Origin: CAZDDB01 sp963843285
GTDB taxonomy: Bacteria > Acidobacteriota > HRBIN11 > JAKEFK01
Length of the DNA stretch: 64,000 nt
NCBI GenBank assembly: GCA_963843285.1
Contig: CAWJJO010000001.1
Coordinates: 124,001-188,000 of the forward strand
Direction: 5' to 3'
In this document: in pieces, positions 1-7,806 of the stretch
How the letters are laid out: every line of letters starts with the position of its first letter
How positions within the stretch are numbered: the stretch's first letter is position 1
Translations under genes and position numbers: made by a program
Notes under the pieces: generated by a model
The model's database searches: none
The model's input: the letters and a program-made list of their open reading frames with translations, nothing else
What the model was told of the DNA's origin: nothing

Positions 1-1
1 A

Positions 2-712
2 CTGGAAACCCTCTTGCAAACGGCCAAATGCATCAAAAAGAAACGGCTTGGCACCGGTGTTACCAACCCTGAAAAGCTGACGCTGGATGACGGGAAACAG
101 CAGTTCTATGCTGTATTTAAGACGATCGATGAAAGCAAGAGAGGCATTACACAGCTTGCCGGAAGTGTCGAATATGATTTCAAGGATTCGTGGAGATTTG
201 AAATAGCGGCTTATGAAGTCGACAAGCTCATCGGTCTGGATATGGTGCCGGTGACGGTCGAACGCACCTTTGATCACGAGAAAGGTTCGCTGCAACTCTG
301 GATCGACGGTTGTATGACTGAGCGCGACCGGCTGGAAAAGCATTTGAATCCGCCGCAACCCGATGAATGGAAACGCCAGGCCGCTAAGATGTATCTTTTT
401 GATCACCTGATCTACAACATTGACCGCAATCTGGGGAATCTCTTGATCAATTCCGAATGGAGACTTTTTCTAATCGACCATTCCCGATCGTTCAAAAGCC
501 TGGACATGGTGAAAGGACTTGATGATCTCAATTATTTCTCGCGCTCGATGATAGAAGGATTCGGCAAGTTGAATGCGGCGAATCTGGAGGAGCACTGCCG
601 TCCATGGCTGGGCTCGATGGAAATCAAGACCCTGCTCAAGCGCCGCGATTTGATCCTGGAGCGCTACAAATCGGTTCTTGCCGAACGCGGCGAGGTTGCC
701 ACCTTTCCGTGA
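2..712 (+). CDS. PI4K/HipA-like atypical kinase, 5'-truncated by window edge
   Basis: The reading frame is open to the left edge, and the homologous protein at 42839-43672 extends further N-terminally, so the true start lies outside the window. Numbering from the TTG at 14, the protein shows an atypical-kinase signature: a lysine in AVFK (K36), a helix-C-type glutamate (E63), a catalytic D137-R-N139-L-G-N142 motif and a metal-binding D155-H156. The DRNxGN...DH arrangement resembles type II phosphatidylinositol 4-kinases and related HipA/FAM20-like folds. The substrate cannot be told: it could be a protein or a lipid. It ends 77 bp before the coiled-coil gene on the same strand. Family assignment is by motif only. 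Confidence 0.6.
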   Translation: METLLQTAKCIKKKRLGTGVTNPEKLTLDDGKQQFYAVFKTIDESKRGITQLAGSVEYDFKDSWRFEIAAYEVDKLIGLDMVPVTVERTFDHEKGSLQLWIDGCMTERDRLEKHLNPPQPDEWKRQAAKMYLFDHLIYNIDRNLGNLLINSEWRLFLIDHSRSFKSLDMVKGLDDLNYFSRSMIEGFGKLNAANLEEHCRPWLGSMEIKTLLKRRDLILERYKSVLAERGEVATFP

Positions 713-735
713 GTATATAATTAGACGTTAGTGAC

Positions 736-761
736 CTTTGTGTCTTCGTGCCTTTGTGGTT
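736..761 (+). repeat. Single arm of dispersed repeat family A
   Basis: This copy reads CTTTGTGTCTTCGTGCC followed by TTTGTGG. It matches one arm of the inverted-repeat elements at 6622-6699 and 50361-50424. Only one arm is present here, in the gap before the 790 start codon. Confidence 0.6.
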
Positions 762-789
762 ATTTCCTGCACTCAAGTGAGGTGATCTC

Positions 790-1368
790 ATGTTTTCATC
801 AGGCGCCGATATTGATTTTAAGAAGCTGGAAGAAGAGATCCGGAAAGAGATCGACGAAAGGAAAAAGATGCTTTTTGCGGACGAAGATCTTGATGAATTG
901 CAAAAGCTCCAGCTAAACATCACTCCGAATCCGGACCGCGTACGCCCGTTCTTTCTCAAAGAACTGGAGTTTGAACAGCCCGATGTGAAATTTTACGAAA
1001 CCGATTACAACGTGGATCTGAATACATTTCTGTATTCGGCTGAATCGAATTTTTTGATGAAGTTGCGCCGATGGTTCCGCCCGTTCTTTCGCCTTCACGG
1101 AAATATGGATGCCGTCATCCACAAACAGGCAATGTTCAATCAAAAGCAGGCGCAATTCAGCACGTCTATCGCGCACTCCCTGGAAAAACCGTTTCATTAT
1201 ATTCGCGTGCTCCATACGATCCTCAGCTATCTTGTGTCGGAATTGACGAAGCTGTCGCTGCAGCATCAGATGCTGAAAAGCCAGGTTGAAGCTCTCGCAT
1301 ATGATGTGGAGATGTTGCGAAAGAGAGAACGGTTGCTCGAACAGATGGTAGTTCTCAAGAAGGATTAA
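790..1368 (+). CDS. Hypothetical coiled-coil protein, 192 aa
   Basis: I do not recognise the family. The ATG at 790 is preceded by a good ribosome-binding site (GAGGTG). The N-terminus (about residues 10-45) and C-terminus (about 145-190) are heptad-like, charged and likely coiled coil. The middle contains an aromatic and basic stretch (LRRWFRPFF, about residues 92-100). There is no signal peptide or membrane segment, so it is probably cytoplasmic. The VWA gene follows after 18 bp, suggesting an operon. The layout resembles short coiled-coil proteins encoded near glycosyltransferases in acidobacteria and deltaproteobacteria, but no function is assigned. Confidence 0.7.
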   Translation: MFSSGADIDFKKLEEEIRKEIDERKKMLFADEDLDELQKLQLNITPNPDRVRPFFLKELEFEQPDVKFYETDYNVDLNTFLYSAESNFLMKLRRWFRPFFRLHGNMDAVIHKQAMFNQKQAQFSTSIAHSLEKPFHYIRVLHTILSYLVSELTKLSLQHQMLKSQVEALAYDVEMLRKRERLLEQMVVLKKD

Positions 1369-1386
1369 CCCCACAATCGGTTTTTT

Positions 1387-3036
1387 GTGATGCCTCAGTT
1401 TGCAAATCCAGCGGCGCTCTGGCTGCTCTCTTTGATTCTGCCGGTTCTCTTGCTGTATCTTCTCAAACAAAAACGACGTGAAATCATCGTCCCCAGCATC
1501 CTCCTCTGGAAACAAGCCGTTGAAGATCTTTCGGCGCGAACACCCTTTCAAAAACTCCGCAGCAATTTGCTGTTACTGCTGCAAATATTGATCATTGTCC
1601 TTTTGACAGCACTTCTTTCTCAGCCATATTTGCCGTCCGCATCGCGCGAATCAGCCAGTTGCGTTCTGGTACTCGATCTCTCGGCAAGCATGAAGGCAAG
1701 GGATGTGAAACCCAATCGTTTTGAGCTGGCGCGCGCAAAATTACGGGAAATCCTGGATTCCCTGTCGCCGGCAGATCAGGTGATGTTGATTTCGTTTTCA
1801 TCAAACGCGAAGGTACAACAGACCTACACACAGGCAGCCCAATCGAATGTGCGGTCGAAACTTCTTCGTCTCGAACCGGAAGATACGGCGGGCAGTTGGG
1901 ACCAGTTGTCGCTTCTATTGAAGCCTTTGCTGGACGACCATCCCCGCCCACGAATCGTCATTGCTTCCGATTTTGCAAATTTTAGACCTGCGTCTTTTGC
2001 AAAGATTCCATTTGAAGCGTTTCCGGTTGGAGCTTCCGGCGAAAATGTGGGAATCGCACGCGCTGCTTTGCATCCGCTTCCGGAAGATCCGCAGAATCAG
2101 ATACTTTTTTATCAACTCAGGAATTTCGGGCGGCAAGCAGCAAACATCGAACTACAAATTCTCCAGGACGAAGATGTAATCGATGCGTTGGAAATCAAAT
2201 TACCGCCCGGAGAAACGGCGGAACGGAGCAAGATGGTACAGGTGCTTCATCCTTCAAGAATTCAGATCCGAATCAAGCCGGAAGATGATTTTCAGATCGA
2301 TAATGAGTTTATCTTCCAGGCTTATCCGCAGGTGAAAACCCGTGTCCATCTCCAGATGGATGATCCGTTTACACGGAAAGCGCTCGAAGCCCTTCCCTTT
2401 GTCGAATTGGCGCCTTCGGCAATGATTACTGTGCAAAGCATTTCCAGCGATCCTCCTGCCTCCGGATATGGAATCTACTTCCGGAAAAGCGCAAAGGATT
2501 CGTCCGCTTCCTTGCCGGTTCAGTGGAACAGTATTCACCCCGCTCTTCGTTTTGTGGATATCCGCAGGTGGAGGTTTGTGGCTCAAAGTCCGGTATTACC
2601 GGCGGATACTGTTGCCCTGGTCGAAACCGCAGACAAGGTCGCGGTCTATGCAATCGACCGGCCTGATAGCCGCCAAATTGTCTTGAATTTTGCCGTCGAG
2701 GACAGCAATCTTCCGCTTCTTGCCGGTTTCCCCATATTTCTACAGAATTCAATCGATTGGATTAGAATAGGTGCGGAAAAACCTCTCCCAGTTCTCACCG
2801 GCGGGGAACTCAAACAGGAAGGGGCGTTCACGAGTTCCGGGAAACAGGGATACGCCAATCTCGCGGATGCAGGAGAATCAGACATTGCTCCTGCAAATCC
2901 AGCAACTCGTTCCGGAGCAGCAACCAGGCCCGTGGCCGGAAGAATCGACCTGTCCGTGTGGTTCTTGATTCTTCTACTCGGCATTGCTATTTTGGAATGG
3001 TGGGTATTTCACCAACGCATGCACGCAGAGGCCTGA
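1387..3036 (+). CDS. BatA-like membrane protein with von Willebrand factor A domain
   Basis: The N-terminus matches the aerotolerance-regulator (BatA/DUF1550) layout: a first membrane helix at about residues 9-27, a basic segment with the LLWKQ motif, then a second helix at about 60-80. A VWA domain follows, with a MIDAS-type DLSAS motif near residue 98 and an IVIASDF motif about 100 residues later. A C-terminal helix (about 520-540, VWFLILLLGIAILEWW) anchors the protein again. Such proteins are thought to present a metal-dependent adhesion domain at the inner membrane. GTG (1387) and ATG (1390) are adjacent start candidates with only weak ribosome-binding signal. The DUF192 gene overlaps its 3' end by 40 bp. 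Confidence 0.75.
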   Translation: MMPQFANPAALWLLSLILPVLLLYLLKQKRREIIVPSILLWKQAVEDLSARTPFQKLRSNLLLLLQILIIVLLTALLSQPYLPSASRESASCVLVLDLSASMKARDVKPNRFELARAKLREILDSLSPADQVMLISFSSNAKVQQTYTQAAQSNVRSKLLRLEPEDTAGSWDQLSLLLKPLLDDHPRPRIVIASDFANFRPASFAKIPFEAFPVGASGENVGIARAALHPLPEDPQNQILFYQLRNFGRQAANIELQILQDEDVIDALEIKLPPGETAERSKMVQVLHPSRIQIRIKPEDDFQIDNEFIFQAYPQVKTRVHLQMDDPFTRKALEALPFVELAPSAMITVQSISSDPPASGYGIYFRKSAKDSSASLPVQWNSIHPALRFVDIRRWRFVAQSPVLPADTVALVETADKVAVYAIDRPDSRQIVLNFAVEDSNLPLLAGFPIFLQNSIDWIRIGAEKPLPVLTGGELKQEGAFTSSGKQGYANLADAGESDIAPANPATRSGAATRPVAGRIDLSVWFLILLLGIAILEWWVFHQRMHAEA

Positions 3037-3473
3037 TCTTCTTTACGCTGCTGCTTCTTTTTTCGTTCCAGACCCGAGGAAAATTGCCGACTTTGACTGT
3101 GTTGATTGCGAAGGATGTAAAAATTGAAGCGGAGCTGGCGTATACGGACGAAACCCGGGCACAGGGATTGATGTTCCGCAAATCCATGCCGGAGGATGCG
3201 GGGATGCTGTTCCTGTTTCCCGAACTTTCCCAACAGGGGTTCTGGATGAAAAATACGCTTATCCCGCTCGATATTCTCTGGTTGAATGAACGCAAGGAAG
3301 TCGTTTATTTTGTGACGGCTCCTCCCTGTCAGAAAGATCCCTGTACGTCGTATACACCAATGCAAAAGGCACAGTACGTGCTGGAATTAAACGCCGGGAT
3401 GGCGAAAAAATACAATATCAGAATCGGCAACCGGCTCGAATTCACCGTTCCGCCCGAAATCAGCATCAAATAG
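2997..3473 (+). CDS. DUF192 family secreted protein
   Basis: A DUF192 domain covers most of the protein. The hallmark GLMFRKSMPEDAGMLF and GFWMKNTLIPLDILWL motifs are both visible. From the ATG at 2997 the N-terminus is a basic region plus a hydrophobic stretch (LIFFTLLLLFSF), giving a plausible signal peptide, so the mature domain should lie in the periplasm. A longer frame opens at 2958 but would add residues before the signal peptide. The start sits inside the VWA gene, suggesting translational coupling. The molecular role of DUF192 is not established. It is followed by a hairpin terminator at 3487-3508. Confidence 0.8.
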   Translation: MVGISPTHARRGLIFFTLLLLFSFQTRGKLPTLTVLIAKDVKIEAELAYTDETRAQGLMFRKSMPEDAGMLFLFPELSQQGFWMKNTLIPLDILWLNERKEVVYFVTAPPCQKDPCTSYTPMQKAQYVLELNAGMAKKYNIRIGNRLEFTVPPEISIK

Positions 3474-3480
3474 AAAACGA

Positions 3481-3508
3481 GGAGTGGCGGGCATCTCTGC
3501 CCGCTTTT
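3481..3508 (+). terminator. Hairpin terminator, also a family E repeat copy
   Basis: A 7-bp stem (GCGGGCA / TGCCCGC, loop TCTC) is followed by TTTT just after the DUF192 stop. The first bases (GGAGTGGCGGGC) match the dispersed repeat family E found at 57260 and 59324, so a repeat may have been recruited as a terminator. Confidence 0.55.
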
Positions 3509-3525
3509 GGATCGCACAAATAAAA

Positions 3526-3557
3526 GCCCCGGAAATCCGTTCAGCGGATTCCGGGGC
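3526..3557 (-). terminator. Rho-independent terminator of the OmpA-family gene
   Basis: A long G+C-rich hairpin (GCCCCGGAAATCCG / CGGATTCCGGGGC, one bulged A) lies 20 bp past the stop of the minus-strand OmpA-family gene. Read on the minus strand it is followed by TTTTATTTG, as expected for an intrinsic terminator. Confidence 0.7.
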
Positions 3558-3577
3558 GTTTCGAAGTAATTCGGACT

Positions 3578-4924
3578 TTATTCCGGCTTCAGCACAACGA
3601 AGATCCCGCGGCGATTGAAGCGCCGTGTAATTTCCTTTTCGTTGTCATACTTTGGCCTGCTCTCGCCATAGCTTACCGTTTTCAATCTGGATGCGGAGAT
3701 CCCTTTGCCGACCATATAGTCACGGATTGCATCGGCACGATTCTGACCGAGGGCCAGGTTGTACTCGTCCGTTCCAATGTAGCAGCAATGACCTTCGACC
3801 GTCACGCTCACGTTCGGATGATCGGTCATATAAGATACAACCGAATCGACTTTGGCTCTTTCTTCCGGAGTGATCACGTACTGATCAAACGGGAAGTAAA
3901 CTTCCGGCCATACAAATTCGGGAGGCGCTGGTGCTGCAGGCGGAGCCGGTGGTGCAGGAGCTGCCGGTGGTGCAGGTGGCGGTGACGGAGGAGCCGGAGG
4001 CGGAGGAACCGCTTCACCCGCTCCACGTCCAGGCGCGTAACTCAGCAGTACGACCGCGCCGTTTGGATTCTGAGCATTATCCGATTCTGCTGAAAGATTC
4101 CGGCGATATCCACCGGACAAATACCAGCTTTCACCAAACCTGAATCTCATACCGAGTGTCAGATCTGTTGAATCGTCAAACTCGGCCTCATCAGGAAGGA
4201 TTTCACCTGTAAATTCGACAACCCCCTGAACGGAGCTATCTGCAGGAAAATTAGCGCCCACTCCCCAACGGAATGGATTGCCGATGTCAACGTCGCCGAC
4301 CAGCTCGCTGCCGTCAAGATTCCGAAGCTTCGGGTCACCCTTAAATGTATATCCTACATTGCCGGCAAGTCCAAGACCGGTACCAACATGACCGCTCGCA
4401 ATGAAGTCGAACCCAAAATCAGCTTTGCCGGTGCCGACTCCCTCTTGGTCGTCCGCAGTAGGAATCTTCACGAAACCGCGGACTCCCACTCCACCATTGT
4501 CCATGCGGACAAATGTGTACTTGGCTCCAACCTGAAGGTCGCCGAAACCATCGCGGTACTCCGCGCCTCGACCGGTTACGATCGGGGAAACTCTCTTGCC
4601 ATTAACGGTATCAAGAAAATTCACCCCAAATTTCGGGTCGATGTCATAACCGACGTATGGCGTAACCATCGCGACGAATTCCAGATTGTCCGTAATCCCG
4701 TAACCAAACGTTACAGAATAGTAGGAAATATCGACATCAAGCGGATCGCGATCAATATTGTTGAAGTTGAATCCGAACGAAAACTTTCCTTTCAATAGTG
4801 AGTCGCTGGTCAGGACGGTAAACAGTCCTTTTTCACCTGTGACAGTGAGTCCATCATCTGCTCTAAGGCCGGCAGTAAACAAGATGGAAATGAATAACAT
4901 GCATAGGATCGAGAATTTTCTCAT
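3578..4924 (-). CDS. OmpA-family outer-membrane beta-barrel protein
   Basis: The protein has 448 residues: a signal peptide (about 1-22), a beta-barrel region (about 23-305) with many aromatic and glycine alternations, a Pro/Ala-rich linker (about 308-340), and a C-terminal OmpA/MotB peptidoglycan-binding domain (about 345-448). In that domain the usual GH[TA]D motif reads GHCC, so the aspartate that contacts diaminopimelate in OmpA/Pal is a cysteine, while the arginine in NRADAI is kept. It probably links the outer membrane to peptidoglycan and may act as a porin. A strong ribosome-binding site (AAGGAGGG) precedes the ATG. It lies 206 bp downstream of spoVR with its own terminator. Confidence 0.85.
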   Translation of the reverse strand: MRKFSILCMLFISILFTAGLRADDGLTVTGEKGLFTVLTSDSLLKGKFSFGFNFNNIDRDPLDVDISYYSVTFGYGITDNLEFVAMVTPYVGYDIDPKFGVNFLDTVNGKRVSPIVTGRGAEYRDGFGDLQVGAKYTFVRMDNGGVGVRGFVKIPTADDQEGVGTGKADFGFDFIASGHVGTGLGLAGNVGYTFKGDPKLRNLDGSELVGDVDIGNPFRWGVGANFPADSSVQGVVEFTGEILPDEAEFDDSTDLTLGMRFRFGESWYLSGGYRRNLSAESDNAQNPNGAVVLLSYAPGRGAGEAVPPPPAPPSPPPAPPAAPAPPAPPAAPAPPEFVWPEVYFPFDQYVITPEERAKVDSVVSYMTDHPNVSVTVEGHCCYIGTDEYNLALGQNRADAIRDYMVGKGISASRLKTVSYGESRPKYDNEKEITRRFNRRGIFVVLKPE

Positions 4925-5130
4925 AGGTAATTGCCCTCCTTATATCAGCAGCAACCGTGATTCATATATTGTTCTCTGATCTGCTAGAAACACCGCGGAA
5001 GCAAAACTACTAGCCCCCTCGGTAATTGCTACCAAATCTAGGATATAAGCAGAACCGACGAGTGTCAAGAAGACCACTACATTTCGTTATGTGAAAACAG
5101 GCTTGAATTTGAACCGGTGAGATTGATAAG

Positions 5131-6618
5131 TCAGTTGTTGATGTTGAGTTCGATATGGTCCTTTCCATCAAACGTGAAGAGCTTGCCCTTGTCGCCGACT
5201 CGCGTTTCCAGGTGCACCGTACGCTTCCAGATCGCATGCACGTTGCGCAATGTGTCCTTCGCGTACTCCACATCGAGATCGATCCCTTCATACTGGTGTT
5301 GTAGATAGAGTTCCCCCCGATTCTTGAAGTTGCCATCTACAACGTGAATGATCGGTTGGCCGAAGTTGGTAAGTGAAAACAAGAGCCGCGATTTGATGTT
5401 CCGAAAATCCCGATCGGAAATTTCATACATCCCGCTGACGTCGTTGAACTTGTAGTTGAAGAGTTTATGGGTCTCGCAAAATTCCTTTGTTAGATAGTTA
5501 TCAATAAAGGTGATATCGTTGGCCACTCGGCGGACTTCAAATATTTTCTGCCTCCCCAATCCGAGATGGAGATCCCACGATTTCAACCGTTCCATATCGT
5601 CGCACTCTTCATATTCCTTGCCGAATTTTCCTTTGTTCCAGCGCTGCTCAATATCCTTCCATAGTTCGATGCCGAGCTTGTATGGATTGACCGAACCAGG
5701 ATTGCTTCCAAGCGTCCCGGAATGGTGATCCGCGTAATCGACAAGCTCAGAATCCTTCAAACACTTTTCGGTCATGATCGTGGAATGCCAGTAGGATGCC
5801 CATCCTTCATTCATAATCTTGCTCACACGCTGCGGAGCGAAGTAATAACTTTCATCACGAATGATCGAAAGAACCACCTTTTGCCAGTTTTCCAATGGAG
5901 CATGATCAATCAGAAAAAGCACGATGTCTTTCTCGGGATGGTCTGGAAACTTGTTCGCACGCTCTTTCTGATCGGAAATCTTTTTTCTCTGCTCTTCTAC
6001 AAAATCGGGAGGATTTACAAATGAATCCATGTAGTCTTTGGAACGAAGTCTCACCTGCACAGGATCTTCCTCTTCCTCATCAATCCGTTCCCTGTGGACC
6101 ACCGGATGCCGTTTTATGAACAAAGAATGAAAATCGATCAGATCGTCGATGGAAAGACACGTATCCAGAAAATTTTCCACCGTATCCTGTCCATATTTCT
6201 CCGCATATCTGCGGATGATCGTCCCGTGGTTCGCCATCCCATCCATCATTTTGCGGTTTGTCGCGGAAAACCACTGGTTGTTCTTAAAAAAATCGGTATG
6301 CCCGTAGACATGGGCGATCACAATCTTTTGATCCACCAGCGCATTGTTCTCCAGAAGATATGCATACGATGGATCGTTGTTAATCACCATTTCATAGATC
6401 TTGTGCAACCCGTACGCGTACGATTTTTTCAGATGTTCGTATTCCATCCCAAAAGACCAGTGAGGATAGCGCGTTGGGAATCCGCCGTAACTGGCCACTT
6501 CGTTGATTTGATCGAAGTCCAGAATTTCAAAAATCGTCTCGAACGGGTCGAGTCCGTATTCCAGGGCGTAGCCCTTGATCTCATCCCGGATCTTTTGCAG
6601 CTCAGGGCTCAGGTTCAT
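5131..6618 (-). CDS. SpoVR family protein (YcgB-like)
   Basis: About 495 residues, the full length of the SpoVR/YcgB family. The N-terminal LSPELQKIRDEIKGYALEYG region, the FGMEYEHLKKSYAYGLHKIYE segment and the HVYGHTDFFKNN motif are typical. The ATG at 6618 is preferred: the 18 upstream nucleotides that would extend the frame to a GTG at 6636 belong to a dispersed repeat. It is the third gene of prkA / DUF444 / spoVR, an association also known as yeaG-yeaH-ycgB in enterobacteria and linked to starvation and stationary phase. Its biochemical function is unknown. A family A repeat separates it from the DUF444 gene. Confidence 0.92.
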   Translation of the reverse strand: MNLSPELQKIRDEIKGYALEYGLDPFETIFEILDFDQINEVASYGGFPTRYPHWSFGMEYEHLKKSYAYGLHKIYEMVINNDPSYAYLLENNALVDQKIVIAHVYGHTDFFKNNQWFSATNRKMMDGMANHGTIIRRYAEKYGQDTVENFLDTCLSIDDLIDFHSLFIKRHPVVHRERIDEEEEDPVQVRLRSKDYMDSFVNPPDFVEEQRKKISDQKERANKFPDHPEKDIVLFLIDHAPLENWQKVVLSIIRDESYYFAPQRVSKIMNEGWASYWHSTIMTEKCLKDSELVDYADHHSGTLGSNPGSVNPYKLGIELWKDIEQRWNKGKFGKEYEECDDMERLKSWDLHLGLGRQKIFEVRRVANDITFIDNYLTKEFCETHKLFNYKFNDVSGMYEISDRDFRNIKSRLLFSLTNFGQPIIHVVDGNFKNRGELYLQHQYEGIDLDVEYAKDTLRNVHAIWKRTVHLETRVGDKGKLFTFDGKDHIELNINN

Positions 6619-6621
6619 AGG

Positions 6622-6699
6622 AAACCACGAAGGCACGAAGACACGAAGATCGGTAAAGCAAGAATTATTTCCATTCGTGCCTTTGTGTCTTTGTGGTTA
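6622..6699. repeat. Inverted-repeat element, family A
   Basis: The two arms (6623-6648 and 6674-6698) start with AACCACGAAGGCACGAAG and end with its near reverse complement. They contain an internal ACGAAGGC-type periodicity and enclose about 25 bp. The element exactly fills the gap between the DUF444 stop codon and the spoVR start. Its siblings are at 736-761 and 50361-50424. Confidence 0.75.
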
Positions 6700-6702
6700 T
6701 TT

Positions 6703-7806
6703 TTACCTCCCCTTTCCAAGGAAAGCTTTGATGGAATCGTAGATCTCATCTTTGCTGTTGATTTTTGAGGTAATGATTTTGGGCTCATCGGGAAATGCTT
6801 CTTCCAGACCGTATAGAAAGTCGCCGCTGCCGTAAGCGCTTTTGACCTGGCCATAACAAAACAGATTGACCCGAGGCAGCATGTCTTTTTCCAGCAGGGA
6901 CATACATTCGGAAGTATCGCCTCCATCCCAATTGTCACCGTCAGAAAAATGAAAGAGGTAAATGTTCCAGTCCTGCGGAGAAAACTGTTCGGTGATCATT
7001 CGGGTTCCGAGCTTATACGCCGATGAAATCTTGGTGCCTCCGCCTTCGCGAATATGAAAGAACGTATCGTGATCGACTTCCTTTGCAACCGCATCATGAA
7101 CGATGTAGCGCAACTCTATGCGGTTGTATTGAGAACGAAGCCAGGTGTCGATCCAGAAAGATTCCAGACGCACAATTTCCTTCTGTTCCGGCCCCATCGA
7201 TCCGGAAACGTCCATCATATAAATGATGACTGCATTGCTTTCGGGAATGGTAGTCAGTTTCCACGAACGGTAGCGGCGGTCTTCCCGGATCGGGACGATG
7301 ATCGGGTTTTGAAAGCTATAGGTGCCGGAGGCGATTTGCCGTTTCAGAGCTTCTTTGTATGTCCGTTTGAAATGACGCAGCGATTCGGGGCCGGTGCGGC
7401 TGATTCCGGTATACTTTTCTTTTTCAGTGACGATATTCTTCTTACCGCGGGCTTCCACATTTGGAAGCGCCAGTTCTTCCCCCAGGATTTCGGCCAGTTC
7501 TTCGAGGGTGATTTCGACTTCCAGAAGATGCGCGCCGGGCGCGTCCCCCGCGTGGCCACTCTCTTGCGGATCACCCGGACCTAAAACAGTGCCTACTTCT
7601 CCATCCCCTTGCCCGACACCACCGGCCTGGTGAGGATCGAAACGGAATCTTGGGAGATCGATTCGCGGGACCGGGATGCTGACGATGTTCTTTCCCTGTT
7701 TCCCGATCAATTCGCCCTGAGTAATGTACTTTTTCAGCTCGCGCTTAATCTTCCCTCGAACGATCTGCTTAAACCGGCTGTGATCCTGTTCGATCTTAGC
7801 GATCAA
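6703..7806 (-). CDS. DUF444 / UPF0229 (YeaH-like) VWA protein
   Basis: 367 residues matching the UPF0229 family. It has a basic N-terminus (FKQIVRGKIKRELKKYI), a Gly-rich linker (about 60-90), a LAEILGEELALP segment, and a C-terminal VWA-like domain with MIDAS motif DVSGSMG (about residue 200). These proteins are encoded with PrkA-type kinases and SpoVR and probably act with them in the cytoplasm during starvation. The exact role is not established. The gene starts directly at the prkA stop, so the two are almost certainly co-translated. Confidence 0.92.
   Translation of the reverse strand: MIAKIEQDHSRFKQIVRGKIKRELKKYITQGELIGKQGKNIVSIPVPRIDLPRFRFDPHQAGGVGQGDGEVGTVLGPGDPQESGHAGDAPGAHLLEVEITLEELAEILGEELALPNVEARGKKNIVTEKEKYTGISRTGPESLRHFKRTYKEALKRQIASGTYSFQNPIIVPIREDRRYRSWKLTTIPESNAVIIYMMDVSGSMGPEQKEIVRLESFWIDTWLRSQYNRIELRYIVHDAVAKEVDHDTFFHIREGGGTKISSAYKLGTRMITEQFSPQDWNIYLFHFSDGDNWDGGDTSECMSLLEKDMLPRVNLFCYGQVKSAYGSGDFLYGLEEAFPDEPKIITSKINSKDEIYDSIKAFLGKGR

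Noticed and set aside
3652..4143. Plus-strand open frames opposite the OmpA-family gene
   Set aside because: They are shadows of the Pro/Ala linker and OmpA domain, with no start signal or recognisable motif.
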